NCBI RefSeq assembly: GCF_017876315.1
Contig: NZ_JAGINU010000001.1
Span: forward strand, 4,526,001-4,590,000
Reading direction: 5' to 3'
DNA: 64,000 nucleotides
Source: Pseudonocardia parietis
GTDB lineage: Bacteria; Actinomycetota; Actinomycetes; Mycobacteriales; Pseudonocardiaceae
In this document: positions 41,785 to 53,443 of the stretch, piece by piece
Position numbering within the stretch: the stretch's first letter is position 1
Layout of the letters: every line of letters begins with the position of its first letter
Notes under the pieces: generated by a model
Databases searched by the model: none
Told to the model about the DNA's origin: nothing
Seen by the model: the letters and a program-made list of their open reading frames with translations, nothing else
Translations under genes and position numbers: made by a program

Positions 41785-42614
41785 TCAGTGCGACCCGGCG
41801 TGGGCCGCGGTCAGCTGCTCCCCCAGGGCGCGGGCGGCGGCTCGCAGTGCGTCCGGGTCGGGGCCGGCGCGCAGCACCTGGCGGGCGGCGACCGGCAGCA
41901 CCGGGCCCGGCGTGCCGGTGAACCGGGCGACGACGTCGGCCGGGCTCGCGCCCTGCGCGCCGAGGCCGGGCACCAGGACCGGGCCGTTCAGGGCGGACAG
42001 GTCGAGCCCGTGCTCGGTCGTGCCACCCACCACGACGCCGACGTCACCACACGGGGAGCCGCCTGCGTTGCGGGCAGCGGCCGCGTCGACCACCGACTGG
42101 GCCACCGAGCGGCCCCCGGCGCCGGTGGCGAGCTGCACCGGCGCACCCTCCGGGTTCGACGTCCTGGCCAGCACGAACACCCCGCGCCCCGCCTCGGCCG
42201 CCGCCTGCAGCGCCGGCTCCAGGGAGTCGAAGCCGAGGTACGGCGACAGGGTCAGCGCGTCCGCGCCGAGCGGGGCGCCCACCCGCAGGTAGGCGTCGGC
42301 GTAGCCGTCCATCGTCGACCCGATGTCGCCGCGCTTCGCGTCGAGCAGGGTCAGGGTCGGCGTCTGCGCGAAGGCCGCCAGCAGCCGTTCCAGTACGGCG
42401 ATGCCGGCCGCACCGTGCCGTTCGAAGAACGCCGACTGCGGCTTCACGACCGCCACCGAGCCGGCGAACCCGGCGAGACAGGCGTCGGCGAAGCGGGCGA
42501 GGCCGTCGGCGTCGTCGGTCAGCCCCCACCCGGTCAGCAGCGCCGGGTGCGGGTCGATCCCCGCGCACAGCGGCCCGGCCGCCGCCACCGCGTCGGACAG
42601 CCGTGCCCCGAAGG

Positions 42615-42618
<4 letters not shown>
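41785..42618 (-). CDS. pyrF: orotidine 5'-phosphate decarboxylase (long form)
   Basis: PyrF (277 aa) of the longer, mycobacterial-type family decarboxylates OMP to UMP. The catalytic motif is LLDAKRGDIGSTM (Lys near 127), with LCAGIDPHPALL at the N-terminus and LVPGLGAQGA near the C-terminus. The GTG overlaps the carB stop (GTGA). It ends the pyr operon, next to the repeat region. Confidence 0.95.
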
Positions 42619-45910
<3,292 letters not shown>

Positions 45911-45911
<1 letters not shown>

Positions 45912-47614
45912 CAGCGGTCCTCCTGCCGGGCCTGGTCGTCGTGCTGCGGGGTCTGCGGGGTGCTCGTGGGGGGCGGTGGCCACGGCCGGTCGTCGACCGG
46001 GCCCGCCCGGCCGCTCACCGGGTCGGTGCCCTGCGGTTCGGCCGGGTCCGCGGTGGTGGCCGGGTGGGCGGCCGCGCCACCGTCGCGGCGCAGCGCGTTC
46101 TCGATGTCGGAGAACGGCGCGGTCAGCGGGTCCGGGGTGCCGGGACGGCCGACGGCCGGCATCCGGCTGGTCGGGGGCTCGATCTCGTCCCGCCCGGACG
46201 CCGATGTGTCACCGGGCGAGGCGACGGGCAGCCGGGTGGTGTCGTCGGTGCCGGGGGCGGTGGGGCCTTCCCGGCCGGGCTCCTCGGGGGCCGTGTCGGC
46301 CGCCCGGCGCGGCTCCTCGGGGGTGGTGGGCCGGATCGGTGCGGCCGCCGAGGTGGCTGCCGGGCGGTCCGGGTTGAGCTCGACCGACGGGCCGGCGGTG
46401 GCCGACGGCGGCGCGGACGGCGACGGCTGCTCGAGCATCTCCGGCTCCGGGTACGGCGCGGGCTCGATGCCGGCCGGGCGCTGTGCGGCGACCCCGGCGT
46501 AGCCGACCGGGTGGTCCGCCATGAGCTGGGTGAACCGGTCGAAGAGGTCCGCGGCGTCGTGCGGGCCGGCGGCGGCCTCCGGGTGGTACTGCACCGAGAA
46601 CGCCGGGAAGTCGATCCCGGCCATGCCCTCGACGCAGCCGTCGTTCGGGCAGGTGTGGGTGATCGTCGCGCGGCCGTACGGGGTGTCGAACTCCTCGCCC
46701 GCCTCGCCCTCGACGGCGAAGCCGTGGTTCTGCGAGGTGATCGCGACCCGGCCGGTGGCGTGCTCGACGACCGGGATGTTGATCCCGCGGTGGCCGTAGC
46801 GGAGCTTGTACGTGGAGCGCCCCAGCGCGCGGCCGAGGAGCTGGTTGCCGAAGCAGATCCCGAACAGCGGGATCCGCCGCTCGAGCACCTGCTCGGTCAG
46901 CGCGACCGGCTCGTGGGCGGTGGCCGGGTCGCCCGGGCCGTTGGCCAGGAAGAACCCGTCCGGACGCAGCGCCTCGATCGTCTCGATCGTGCTGGACGCG
47001 GGCAGCACGTGGACCTCGATGCCGCGCGCCGCCATCATCCGCGGGGTGTTGTACTTGATCCCGACGTCGAGGGCGGCCACGACGAACCGCCGCTCCCCCA
47101 CGGCGGGGACGACGTAGCTCTCGCCCGTGGTGACGGCGCCGTAGAGGTCGGCACCCTCCATCTGCGGGCTCTGCTGCACCCGTTCGACCAGCTCCTCGTC
47201 GGCGGCCAGCGCGTCGCCGGAGAAGATCCCGGCCCGCATGGCGCCCCGCTCGCGCAGGTGCCGGACCGCGGCGCGGGTGTCGATCCCCGCGACGCCGACG
47301 ATCCCCTGCGTGCGCAGTGCGTCCTCCAGCGACCCGGTGGACCGCCAGTTCGACGCGCGCCGCGCCGGGTCGCGCACGACGTAGCCGGCGACCTGGATGC
47401 CGGACGACTCGTCATCCTCGCCGTTCCAGCCGGTGTTGCCGATCTGCGGCGCGGTCTGCAGCACGATCTGACGGTGGTACGACGGGTCGGTCAACGTCTC
47501 CTGGTAACCGGTCATGCCGGTGGTGAACACGGCCTCGCCGAGCGTCTGCCCGGTCGCGCCGAACGCCGCACCGCGGAAGATCCGCCCGTCCTCGAGCACC
47601 AGTAGCGCCGTCAT
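45911..47614 (-). CDS. carA: carbamoyl-phosphate synthase small subunit with disordered tail
   Basis: CarA provides ammonia by glutamine hydrolysis. The first 365 or so residues are a normal subunit: N-terminal domain (LVLEDGRIFRGAAFGATGQ) and class I glutamine amidotransferase with the nucleophile in GICFGNQLLG and His/Glu in SVQYHPEAAAGPHDA. The usual enzyme is 360-400 aa; this one is 567 aa. The extra 200 residues are Pro/Ala/Thr/Glu-rich with no predicted fold and end just as carB begins. The ATG overlaps the pyrC stop (ATGA). Confidence 0.95.
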
Positions 47615-48903
47615 TCCTGAACCTTCCCGTCCTGCGCGGTGATGCGGCCACGCAACACCGTGGCGACCACCGTTCCGGGCAGTCGCATTCCCTCGTACGG
47701 CGTGTTCGCCGCCTTGCTCGCCAGGTTCGTGCCCCGGACCGTCCACACCGCGTCGGGGTCGACGAGCGCGAACGTCGCCGGCTCGCCCTCCGCGACCGGA
47801 CGGCCCTGGTCGGGCAGTCTCCCGATCTCCGCGGGTCGCTCCGAGAGCACCCGCGCGACGCCGTGCCAGTCCAGCAGGCCCGGCTCGACCATGGTCTCGA
47901 TCAGTACCGACAACGCCGTCTGCAGGCCCAGCATGCCCGGCTTCGCGGCCTGCCACTCGGTGTCCTTGTACTGCGCGGCGTGCGGGGCGTGGTCGGTGGC
48001 GACGACGTCGATCACACCCTCGGCGAGCGCCTCGCGCATGGCGCGGGTGTCGTCGGCGGTGCGCAGCGGCGGGTTGACCTTGTTCACCGGGTCGTAGCTC
48101 GACAGCCTGCTGTCGGTGAGCAGCAGGTGGTGCGGGGTCACCTCGGCGGAGACCTGCACGCCGGCGGCCTTCGCGGTGCGAAGCACGTCGATGGTGCGGG
48201 CGGTCGAGATGTGGCAGACGTGCAGCCGGGCCCGCGCCTCGCGGGCCAGCGCGCAGTCCCGGGCGACGATCGTCTCCTCGGCGGTGGCAGGCCAGCCGGT
48301 CAGGCCCAGCCGCGCGGCGGCCGCGCCCTCGTGCGCCTGCGCGCCGCCGGTGAGCCGGTGGTCCTCGGCGTGCTGGGCGATCACCACGTCCAGCACCGAT
48401 GCGTACTCCAGCGCGCGGCGCATGATCAGCGGGTCGTTCACGCACCGGCCGTCGTCGGAGAACATCCGCACGCCGGCGCGGGAGTCCGCCATGGTCCCGA
48501 GCTCGGCGAGGCGCTCCCCGCCCAGCCCGACGGTCACGGCGCCGACCGGGTGCACGTCGACCAGGCCGATCTCGGCACCGCGCCGCCACACGTGCTCGAC
48601 GACGACGTCGGAGTCGGCGACCGGGTCGGTGTTCGGCATCGCGAAGATCGCGGTGAACCCGCCCAGGGCCGCGGCGCGGCTGCCCGTCTCGACCGTCTCG
48701 GACTCCTCGCCACCGGGTTCACGCAGGTGCACGTGCAGGTCGACGAAACCGGGCAGCAGGACCGCGCCCCGGGCGTCGAGCACCTCGGCGCCGTCGGGGG
48801 CCGTCAGACCGGCCGCGATGGTCGTCACGACCCCGTCGGTGACCAGGACGTCGACGGCGTCCTCGCCGTAGGGCCGGGCGTTGGTGATCAGAAGCTGGCT
48901 CAC
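47611..48903 (-). CDS. pyrC: dihydroorotase
   Basis: This 430-aa type I dihydroorotase is a zinc-dependent amidohydrolase that forms dihydroorotate from carbamoyl aspartate. Metal ligands are visible in FVDLHVHLREPG, SAEVTPHHLLL and VATDHAPH, and a lysine-equivalent region lies in between. GTG at 48903 overlaps the pyrB stop (GTGA). Confidence 0.97.
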   Translation of the reverse strand: MSQLLITNARPYGEDAVDVLVTDGVVTTIAAGLTAPDGAEVLDARGAVLLPGFVDLHVHLREPGGEESETVETGSRAAALGGFTAIFAMPNTDPVADSDVVVEHVWRRGAEIGLVDVHPVGAVTVGLGGERLAELGTMADSRAGVRMFSDDGRCVNDPLIMRRALEYASVLDVVIAQHAEDHRLTGGAQAHEGAAAARLGLTGWPATAEETIVARDCALAREARARLHVCHISTARTIDVLRTAKAAGVQVSAEVTPHHLLLTDSRLSSYDPVNKVNPPLRTADDTRAMREALAEGVIDVVATDHAPHAAQYKDTEWQAAKPGMLGLQTALSVLIETMVEPGLLDWHGVARVLSERPAEIGRLPDQGRPVAEGEPATFALVDPDAVWTVRGTNLASKAANTPYEGMRLPGTVVATVLRGRITAQDGKVQE

Positions 48904-49844
48904 TCGGGTGCTCCTGCGAGTAGGTGGTAGAGGACGGCCATCCGGACGTGCACGCCGTTGCGCACCTGGGCGAGGACCGCGGAGTTGCCGGCGTCGGCGA
49001 CCGCGGGGGCGATCTCCATGCCGCGGATCATGGGGCCGGGGTGCAGCACGACGGCGTGCTCGGGCAGCCGGGACGCGCGCTGTTCGGAGAGCCCGAACCG
49101 GACCGCGTACTCGCGCGCGGAGGGGAAGAAGCCGCCGTGCATCCGCTCGGCCTGCACGCGCAGCATCATCACCGCGTCCAGCCCGGCCAGCTCGGCGTCG
49201 AGCTCGTGCGAGACCCGGCACGGCCAGGACTCGACACCGGTGGGCAGCAGGGTCGGCGGCGCGACCAGCACGACCTCGGCGCCCAGCGTCGCGAGCAGCA
49301 GCACGTTGGAGCGCGCGACCCGCGAGTGCAGCACGTCGCCGACGATGCCGATCCGGCGCCCGGCGATCCCGCCGAGCCGGTCCCGCAGCGTGGCCGCGTC
49401 GAGCAGCGCCTGGGTGGGGTGCTCGTGGGTCCCGTCGCCCGCGTTCACGATCGCGGTCGGGGTGCCGGTGGCCTCCCGGTCGGCCTCGACCCAGTGCGCG
49501 AGCCGGTGCGCGGCCCCGGACGCCGGGTGCCGCACCACCACGCAGTCGGCGCCCATCGAGGACAGCGTCAGCGCGGTGTCGCGCAACGACTCCCCCTTGG
49601 ACACCGAGGAGCCGGACGCCGAGACGTTGACCGTGTCCGCGCTCATCCACTTGCCGGCGATCTCGAACGACACCCGGGTGCGGGTGGAGTTCTCGTAGAA
49701 CATCGTGATGACGGTGCGCCCACGCAGCGTCGGCAGCTTGCGGACCTCGCGGCCGAGCAGCGCCTGACGCAGCCGGTCGGACGTGTCGAGCAGCGCGGTC
49801 GCCTCGCTGGCATCGAGGTCGGCGGCCGAGAGCAGGTGTCTCAC
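48900..49844 (-). CDS. pyrB: aspartate carbamoyltransferase catalytic chain
   Basis: This 314-aa transcarbamylase has the carbamoyl-phosphate motif FYENSTRTRVSFE (near residue 47) and the aspartate-site stretch DGTHEHPTQALLDA; VLHPGPMIRGMEI is close to the C-terminus. No regulatory pyrI chain is nearby. The GTG overlaps the pyrR stop by 4 nt. Confidence 0.97.
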   Translation of the reverse strand: MRHLLSAADLDASEATALLDTSDRLRQALLGREVRKLPTLRGRTVITMFYENSTRTRVSFEIAGKWMSADTVNVSASGSSVSKGESLRDTALTLSSMGADCVVVRHPASGAAHRLAHWVEADREATGTPTAIVNAGDGTHEHPTQALLDAATLRDRLGGIAGRRIGIVGDVLHSRVARSNVLLLATLGAEVVLVAPPTLLPTGVESWPCRVSHELDAELAGLDAVMMLRVQAERMHGGFFPSAREYAVRFGLSEQRASRLPEHAVVLHPGPMIRGMEIAPAVADAGNSAVLAQVRNGVHVRMAVLYHLLAGAPE

Positions 49845-50431
49845 GCGGTCTCCCCCTGGGTCAGCCACACGCCGTCGCTGCCGTCGATCTCGGTGAGCGA
49901 CAACAGGATCTGCTCGGAGCGCGAGGTCGGCACGTTCTTGCCCACGTAGTCCGCGCGGATCGGTAGCTCGCGGTGCCCCCGGTCGATCAGGACGGCCAAC
50001 TGCACGATCCTCGGGCGGCCCTCGTCGCGCAGCGCGTCCAGCGCCGCCCGGGTGGTGCGGCCCGACATCAGGACGTCGTCGACGAGCACGACCAGCTTGT
50101 CGTCCACCCCGCCCTCCGGCACGGCGGTGGACTCCAGCGCACGGGCCGGGCCGCGGCGCAGGTCGTCGCGGTAGAGGGTGGCGTCCACGGACCCGACGGT
50201 CGGTGCGACGCCGGCGAAGTCGGTGATCGCCGCGGCCAGCCGGTGGGCCAGGTGGACACCGCGGGTCGGGACGCCGAGCAGGACGAGATCGTCGGCGGCG
50301 TCCGGGCCGAACGCGGTCTTCTCGATGATCTGGTGCGCGATGCGCGCGATGGTGCGGGTGACGTCGGCTGCCGAGAGCAGTTCCCGGCCGGGATCCTGCG
50401 CGCCTACGTCCCCGCGGCGGTTCTGCGCCAC
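49841..50431 (-). CDS. pyrR: PyrR, pyrimidine operon RNA-binding regulator
   Basis: PyrR (196 aa) is a phosphoribosyltransferase-fold protein that binds pyr mRNA when UMP is bound and also has uracil phosphoribosyltransferase activity. The PRPP motif is VVLVDDVLMSGRTTRAAL, with LLGVPTRGVHLA and YRDDL typical. GTG at 50431 follows GGAG at 7 nt. A PyrR loop lies directly upstream and pairs with that GGAG. It heads pyrR-pyrB-pyrC-carA-carB-pyrF. Confidence 0.96.
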   Translation of the reverse strand: MAQNRRGDVGAQDPGRELLSAADVTRTIARIAHQIIEKTAFGPDAADDLVLLGVPTRGVHLAHRLAAAITDFAGVAPTVGSVDATLYRDDLRRGPARALESTAVPEGGVDDKLVVLVDDVLMSGRTTRAALDALRDEGRPRIVQLAVLIDRGHRELPIRADYVGKNVPTSRSEQILLSLTEIDGSDGVWLTQGETA

Positions 50432-50440
50432 GAGGTAGCT

Positions 50441-50471
50441 CCTTCCCCGCCTCACCGGACGGGCTTAAAGG
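50441..50471 (-). promoter_or_regulatory. PyrR-binding loop that sequesters the pyrR ribosome-binding site
   Basis: On the minus strand the mRNA can fold as CCUU-UAAG-CCCG, loop UCCGGUGAGG, CGGG-G-AAGG. The loop matches the PyrR consensus UCCNGNGAGGYU at 11 of 12 positions, and a purine-rich bulge sits between two short stems as in known sites. The lower stem (AAGG) is part of the Shine-Dalgarno AAGGAG of pyrR, so PyrR-UMP binding should block translation. This is the mycobacterial mode of control. Confidence 0.8.
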
Positions 50472-50998
50472 ACGGTCTTGCACGGCCAAACTAGCAACCG
50501 GCCCGGTGTGACGAGGGCCCGGCCGCACGGCGTCACATGTGCGCTGCGCCGCTCCCCCGGCCACCCGTTCGAGGTCACGGTCCGGTCACGATGCGCATCG
50601 GTCGAACCGGCCGTGCCCGGTCGGCCGGCGTGACCCGGTTCCCCCCATCACACCCACAGGAGCGGGTGGTGCTCGCGGTCTCCACACCCTGCGCTACCGC
50701 AGACGAGGGACGCGCGACTGCCCCGTTCGTGTGGGAAAGCGCTCGTCAACCCCCCGAGCAGGGGGTCGAACTTGACCGCGTCGGACCGGACCCGGAGGAT
50801 TACTCTCCGTATCAATCAGGGAACGTGCCGCAGAGCCGGGGCGCGCGCGACGGCCGGAAGCCGGACGCCGCCGCCGGGGCACCCGGCGCCGCCAACGGAG
50901 ATCGGGGACCACCCACAGGGGCGACGCCACGGCCATCCGGCACACCGCCGGTGACCGACCGGCGGACTGCGGCACGGACCGTAGGAACGAGGGGATCG
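50472..50998. other. divergent control region between pyrR and bldD
   Basis: No gene is seen. A TAGTTT at about 50492 (minus) is a possible pyrR -10. TGTGACG and CGTCACA form a 7-bp inverted repeat at 50507-50537. An ACCCCC/GGGGGT hairpin lies at 50749-50766. For bldD, a TTGACC (about 50774) and TACTCT (about 50803) are at too wide a spacing to be a clear promoter pair. Confidence 0.4.
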
Positions 50999-51490
50999 AT
51001 GGGCGACTACGCCAAGGCGCTCGGGGGGAAGCTCCGGGCGATCAGGCAGCAGCAGGGGCTGTCGCTGCACGGCGTCGAGCAGAAGTCCGGCGGTCGCTGG
51101 AAGGCGGTCGTCGTGGGCTCCTACGAGCGCGGTGACCGGGCGGTCACCGTGCAGAAGCTGGCCGAGCTGGCCGACTTCTACGGGGTGCCGGTGGCCGAGC
51201 TGCTTCCCGAGGGGCGCATCCCGTCCGGCAGCGAGCCGGCAACCAAGATCGTGATCAACCTGGAGCGGCTGCAGCAGCTCCCCGCGGACAAGGTGGGCCC
51301 GCTGGCCCGCTACGCCGCGGCCATCCAGAGCCAGCGCGGCGACTACAACGGCAAGGTGCTGTCCATCCGTGCCGAGGACCTGCGCTCGCTCGCGATCATC
51401 TACGACATGTCGCCCGGTGAGCTCACCGACCAGCTCATCGACTGGGGCGTGCTGCCACCGGAGGCACGGCCCGGCAATCCCGTGGCATGA
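50999..51490 (+). CDS. bldD: developmental master regulator BldD
   Basis: BldD (163 aa) represses sporulation genes in Streptomyces when bound to cyclic di-GMP. The N-terminal helix-turn-helix has MGDYAKALGGKLRAIRQQQG and KAVVVGSYERGDRAVTVQKL. The C-terminal domain contains the c-di-GMP-binding RGD (here SQRGDYNGKV) and a DLRSLAIIYDM end. GAGGGG precedes the ATG at 50999. It is convergent with nusB. Confidence 0.96.
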   Translation: MGDYAKALGGKLRAIRQQQGLSLHGVEQKSGGRWKAVVVGSYERGDRAVTVQKLAELADFYGVPVAELLPEGRIPSGSEPATKIVINLERLQQLPADKVGPLARYAAAIQSQRGDYNGKVLSIRAEDLRSLAIIYDMSPGELTDQLIDWGVLPPEARPGNPVA

Positions 51491-51542
51491 TCGGTCGCGC
51501 CGGACGCGCCCCAGGGGAAGGGTGGCGCGCCCGGCGTCCGGA

Positions 51543-51595
51543 ACGGGCCGGTGGTGGCCGGGATCCGCACAGTCTCCCGGCCGCCACCGGCCCGT
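51543..51595. terminator. 21-bp hairpin between bldD and nusB
   Basis: Arms 51543-51563 and 51575-51595 pair with one T-G wobble around an 11-nt loop. A smaller CCGGACGC/GCGTCCGG repeat at 51500-51541 precedes it. It separates the convergent ends of bldD and nusB. Confidence 0.85.
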
Positions 51596-51602
51596 CCGTT
51601 CG

Positions 51603-52022
51603 CTACAGCGTCGCGCGCAGGTGCTCGGCGATGTCCGAGATCTGCCCGAGGACCCCGTTGACGTAGCGCGGTGAGTCGTCGGTGGACAGCGTCCGCGCCA
51701 GCTCGACCGCCTCGGTGATGGCCACCGGATCGTCGACGTCGTCGACCCACAGCAGCTCGTAGACCGCGATCCGCAGCAGCCCGCGGTCCACCGCGGGCAT
51801 GCGGTCGACCGACCAGCCCACGGCGTGCTCGGCGAGCAGCTGGTCGATCCGTTCACGATGGGCCGCGACACCCTCGACGAGCTTCGCCGCGTAGTCCTGC
51901 ACCGGCGGGGCGTCGTCCGTCTCGCGGCGCGCGGTCAGCACCCGCAGCGGTGCCTCGTCGCGGGCCTCGGCCTCGAAGAGGATGTCCAGGGCCCGCTTGC
52001 GGGCCTTGGTACGTGCGCGCAC
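51603..52022 (-). CDS. nusB: transcription antitermination factor NusB
   Basis: NusB (139 aa) works with NusE/S10 in rRNA antitermination. The all-helical fold shows KARKRALDILFEAEARD at the start and the C-terminal DRGLLRIAVYELLW, AITEAVELA and YVNGVLGQI. The GTG at 52022 lies 15 nt after efp, the usual arrangement. Confidence 0.96.
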   Translation of the reverse strand: MRARTKARKRALDILFEAEARDEAPLRVLTARRETDDAPPVQDYAAKLVEGVAAHRERIDQLLAEHAVGWSVDRMPAVDRGLLRIAVYELLWVDDVDDPVAITEAVELARTLSTDDSPRYVNGVLGQISDIAEHLRATL

Positions 52023-52037
52023 GTCAGACCGCCTGCA

Positions 52038-52598
52038 TCAGGAGGTACGGCCGAGGTACCGGCCGTCCCGCGTGTCGACCTTGATCTTGGTGCCGGACTC
52101 GAGGAACAGCGGCACCTGGATCTCGGCTCCGGTCTCCAGGGTCGCCGGCTTGGTGCCGCCGGTGGAGCGGTCGCCCTGCAGCCCCGGGTCGGTGTGCGAG
52201 ATGACGAGCTCGACCGAGGTCGGGAGCTCGATGAACAGCGGCTCGCCCTCGTGCAGCGAGACCTGGGCGACGGCGTTCTCCAGCAGGTACTTCGCGGCGT
52301 CGCCGACGGCCTTCTCCGAGATCGGGAGTTGCTCGAAGGTGTCACCGTCCATGAACACGAAGTCGCCGCCGTCGCGGTACAGATAGGTCATGTCGCGCCG
52401 GTCGACCGTCGCGGTGTCGACCTTCGTGCCGGCGTTGAAGGTCTTGTCGACGGTCTTGCCGGACATCACGTTCTTGAGGGTGGTACGCACGAACGCACCG
52501 CCCTTGCCCGGCTTGACGTGCTGGAACGCCGTGACGGTCCACAGCTGGCCATCGATGTTCAGCACCAGGCCGTTCTTCAGGTCGTTCGTCGTCGCCAC
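52038..52598 (-). CDS. efp: elongation factor P
   Basis: EF-P (186 aa) relieves ribosome stalling at polyproline. MATTNDLKNGLVLNIDGQLW is a typical start; the domain I loop reads KPGKGGAFVRT, with the tip Lys present, and two OB domains follow. GGAG precedes the GTG at 52598. In most actinobacteria pepQ precedes efp; here it is displaced by a 6-kb cassette. Confidence 0.97.
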   Translation of the reverse strand: MATTNDLKNGLVLNIDGQLWTVTAFQHVKPGKGGAFVRTTLKNVMSGKTVDKTFNAGTKVDTATVDRRDMTYLYRDGGDFVFMDGDTFEQLPISEKAVGDAAKYLLENAVAQVSLHEGEPLFIELPTSVELVISHTDPGLQGDRSTGGTKPATLETGAEIQVPLFLESGTKIKVDTRDGRYLGRTS

Positions 52599-52777
52599 GT
52601 GCGCGCTCTCCTGCTCGGGTGTCGGGTCGTGCGGTCGGGCACCGCGCCCTTCGATGACGACGGCGCCACGGCTCGCGGAACGGGCGGCGCGTCGCGGGGA
52701 CGTCCGATGCGTCGGGGCGCAAGGTTACCGGCACGCTGTCCACCTGGCGGTTCCGGGCCGCCTGCGAGGATGTCCGC

Positions 52778-53443
52778 ATGACGGTGCGGGTGGTGGTGGC
52801 CGACGACCAGGCGGTGGTGCGGGCGGGGCTGCGGACGGTGCTGGCCGCGGCGCCGGACATCGAGGTGGTCGGCGAGGCGTCCGACGGTGGCGCCGCCGCC
52901 GAGCTGGCGGAGTCGCTGCGGCCCGACGTGGTGCTGATGGACGTCCGGATGCCCGGCACCGACGGTATCGAGGGCACCCGGCGGATCCGGGCGTTGCGCG
53001 ACTCGGCGATCCGGGTGCTGGTCGTGACCACCTTCGACCTGGACCGGCACGTCTACGACGCCCTGCGTGCCGGGGCGTCCGGGTTCGTGCTGAAGGACGT
53101 CGAGCCGGAGGACCTGCAGGTCGCGGTCCGGACGGTGCACGCGGGCCACGAGCTGTTCGCGCCGTCGGTGACCCGGCGCCTGGTGGGGTCGTTCGTGCCG
53201 GCCGACCCGCAGCCGGCGCCCGGACCGGTGGGGACGCTGACCGGGCGGGAGCGGGAGGTGCTCGCCCTGGTCGCGACCGGGTTGTCCAACGCGGAGATCG
53301 CCGACCACCTGGTCCTGGGCCCGACGACGGTGAAGACGCACGTGTCGAACCTGCTCACCAAGCTGGACCTGCGCGACCGGGTGCAGCTGGTGGTGTTCGC
53401 CTACGAGCACGGGCTGGTGGGGGCGGCCGGTGCCGGCGGCTGA
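52778..53443 (+). CDS. NarL/LuxR-family response regulator
   Basis: This 221-aa regulator has a receiver domain with VVLMDVRMPGTDG (Asp about 54) and a C-terminal LuxR-type helix-turn-helix (LTGREREVLALVATGLSNAEIADHL, TTVKTHVSNLLTKL). It is encoded directly before its cognate sensor kinase, overlapping it by 14 nt. Such systems in actinobacteria often control membrane or antimicrobial stress responses, but the target here is not known. Confidence 0.93.
   Translation: MTVRVVVADDQAVVRAGLRTVLAAAPDIEVVGEASDGGAAAELAESLRPDVVLMDVRMPGTDGIEGTRRIRALRDSAIRVLVVTTFDLDRHVYDALRAGASGFVLKDVEPEDLQVAVRTVHAGHELFAPSVTRRLVGSFVPADPQPAPGPVGTLTGREREVLALVATGLSNAEIADHLVLGPTTVKTHVSNLLTKLDLRDRVQLVVFAYEHGLVGAAGAGG

Noticed and set aside
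50741..50770. Intrinsic terminator in front of bldD
   Set aside because: The ACCCCC/GGGGGT hairpin is short and lies mid-gap with no gene ending next to it; it is recorded only as part of the intergenic region.
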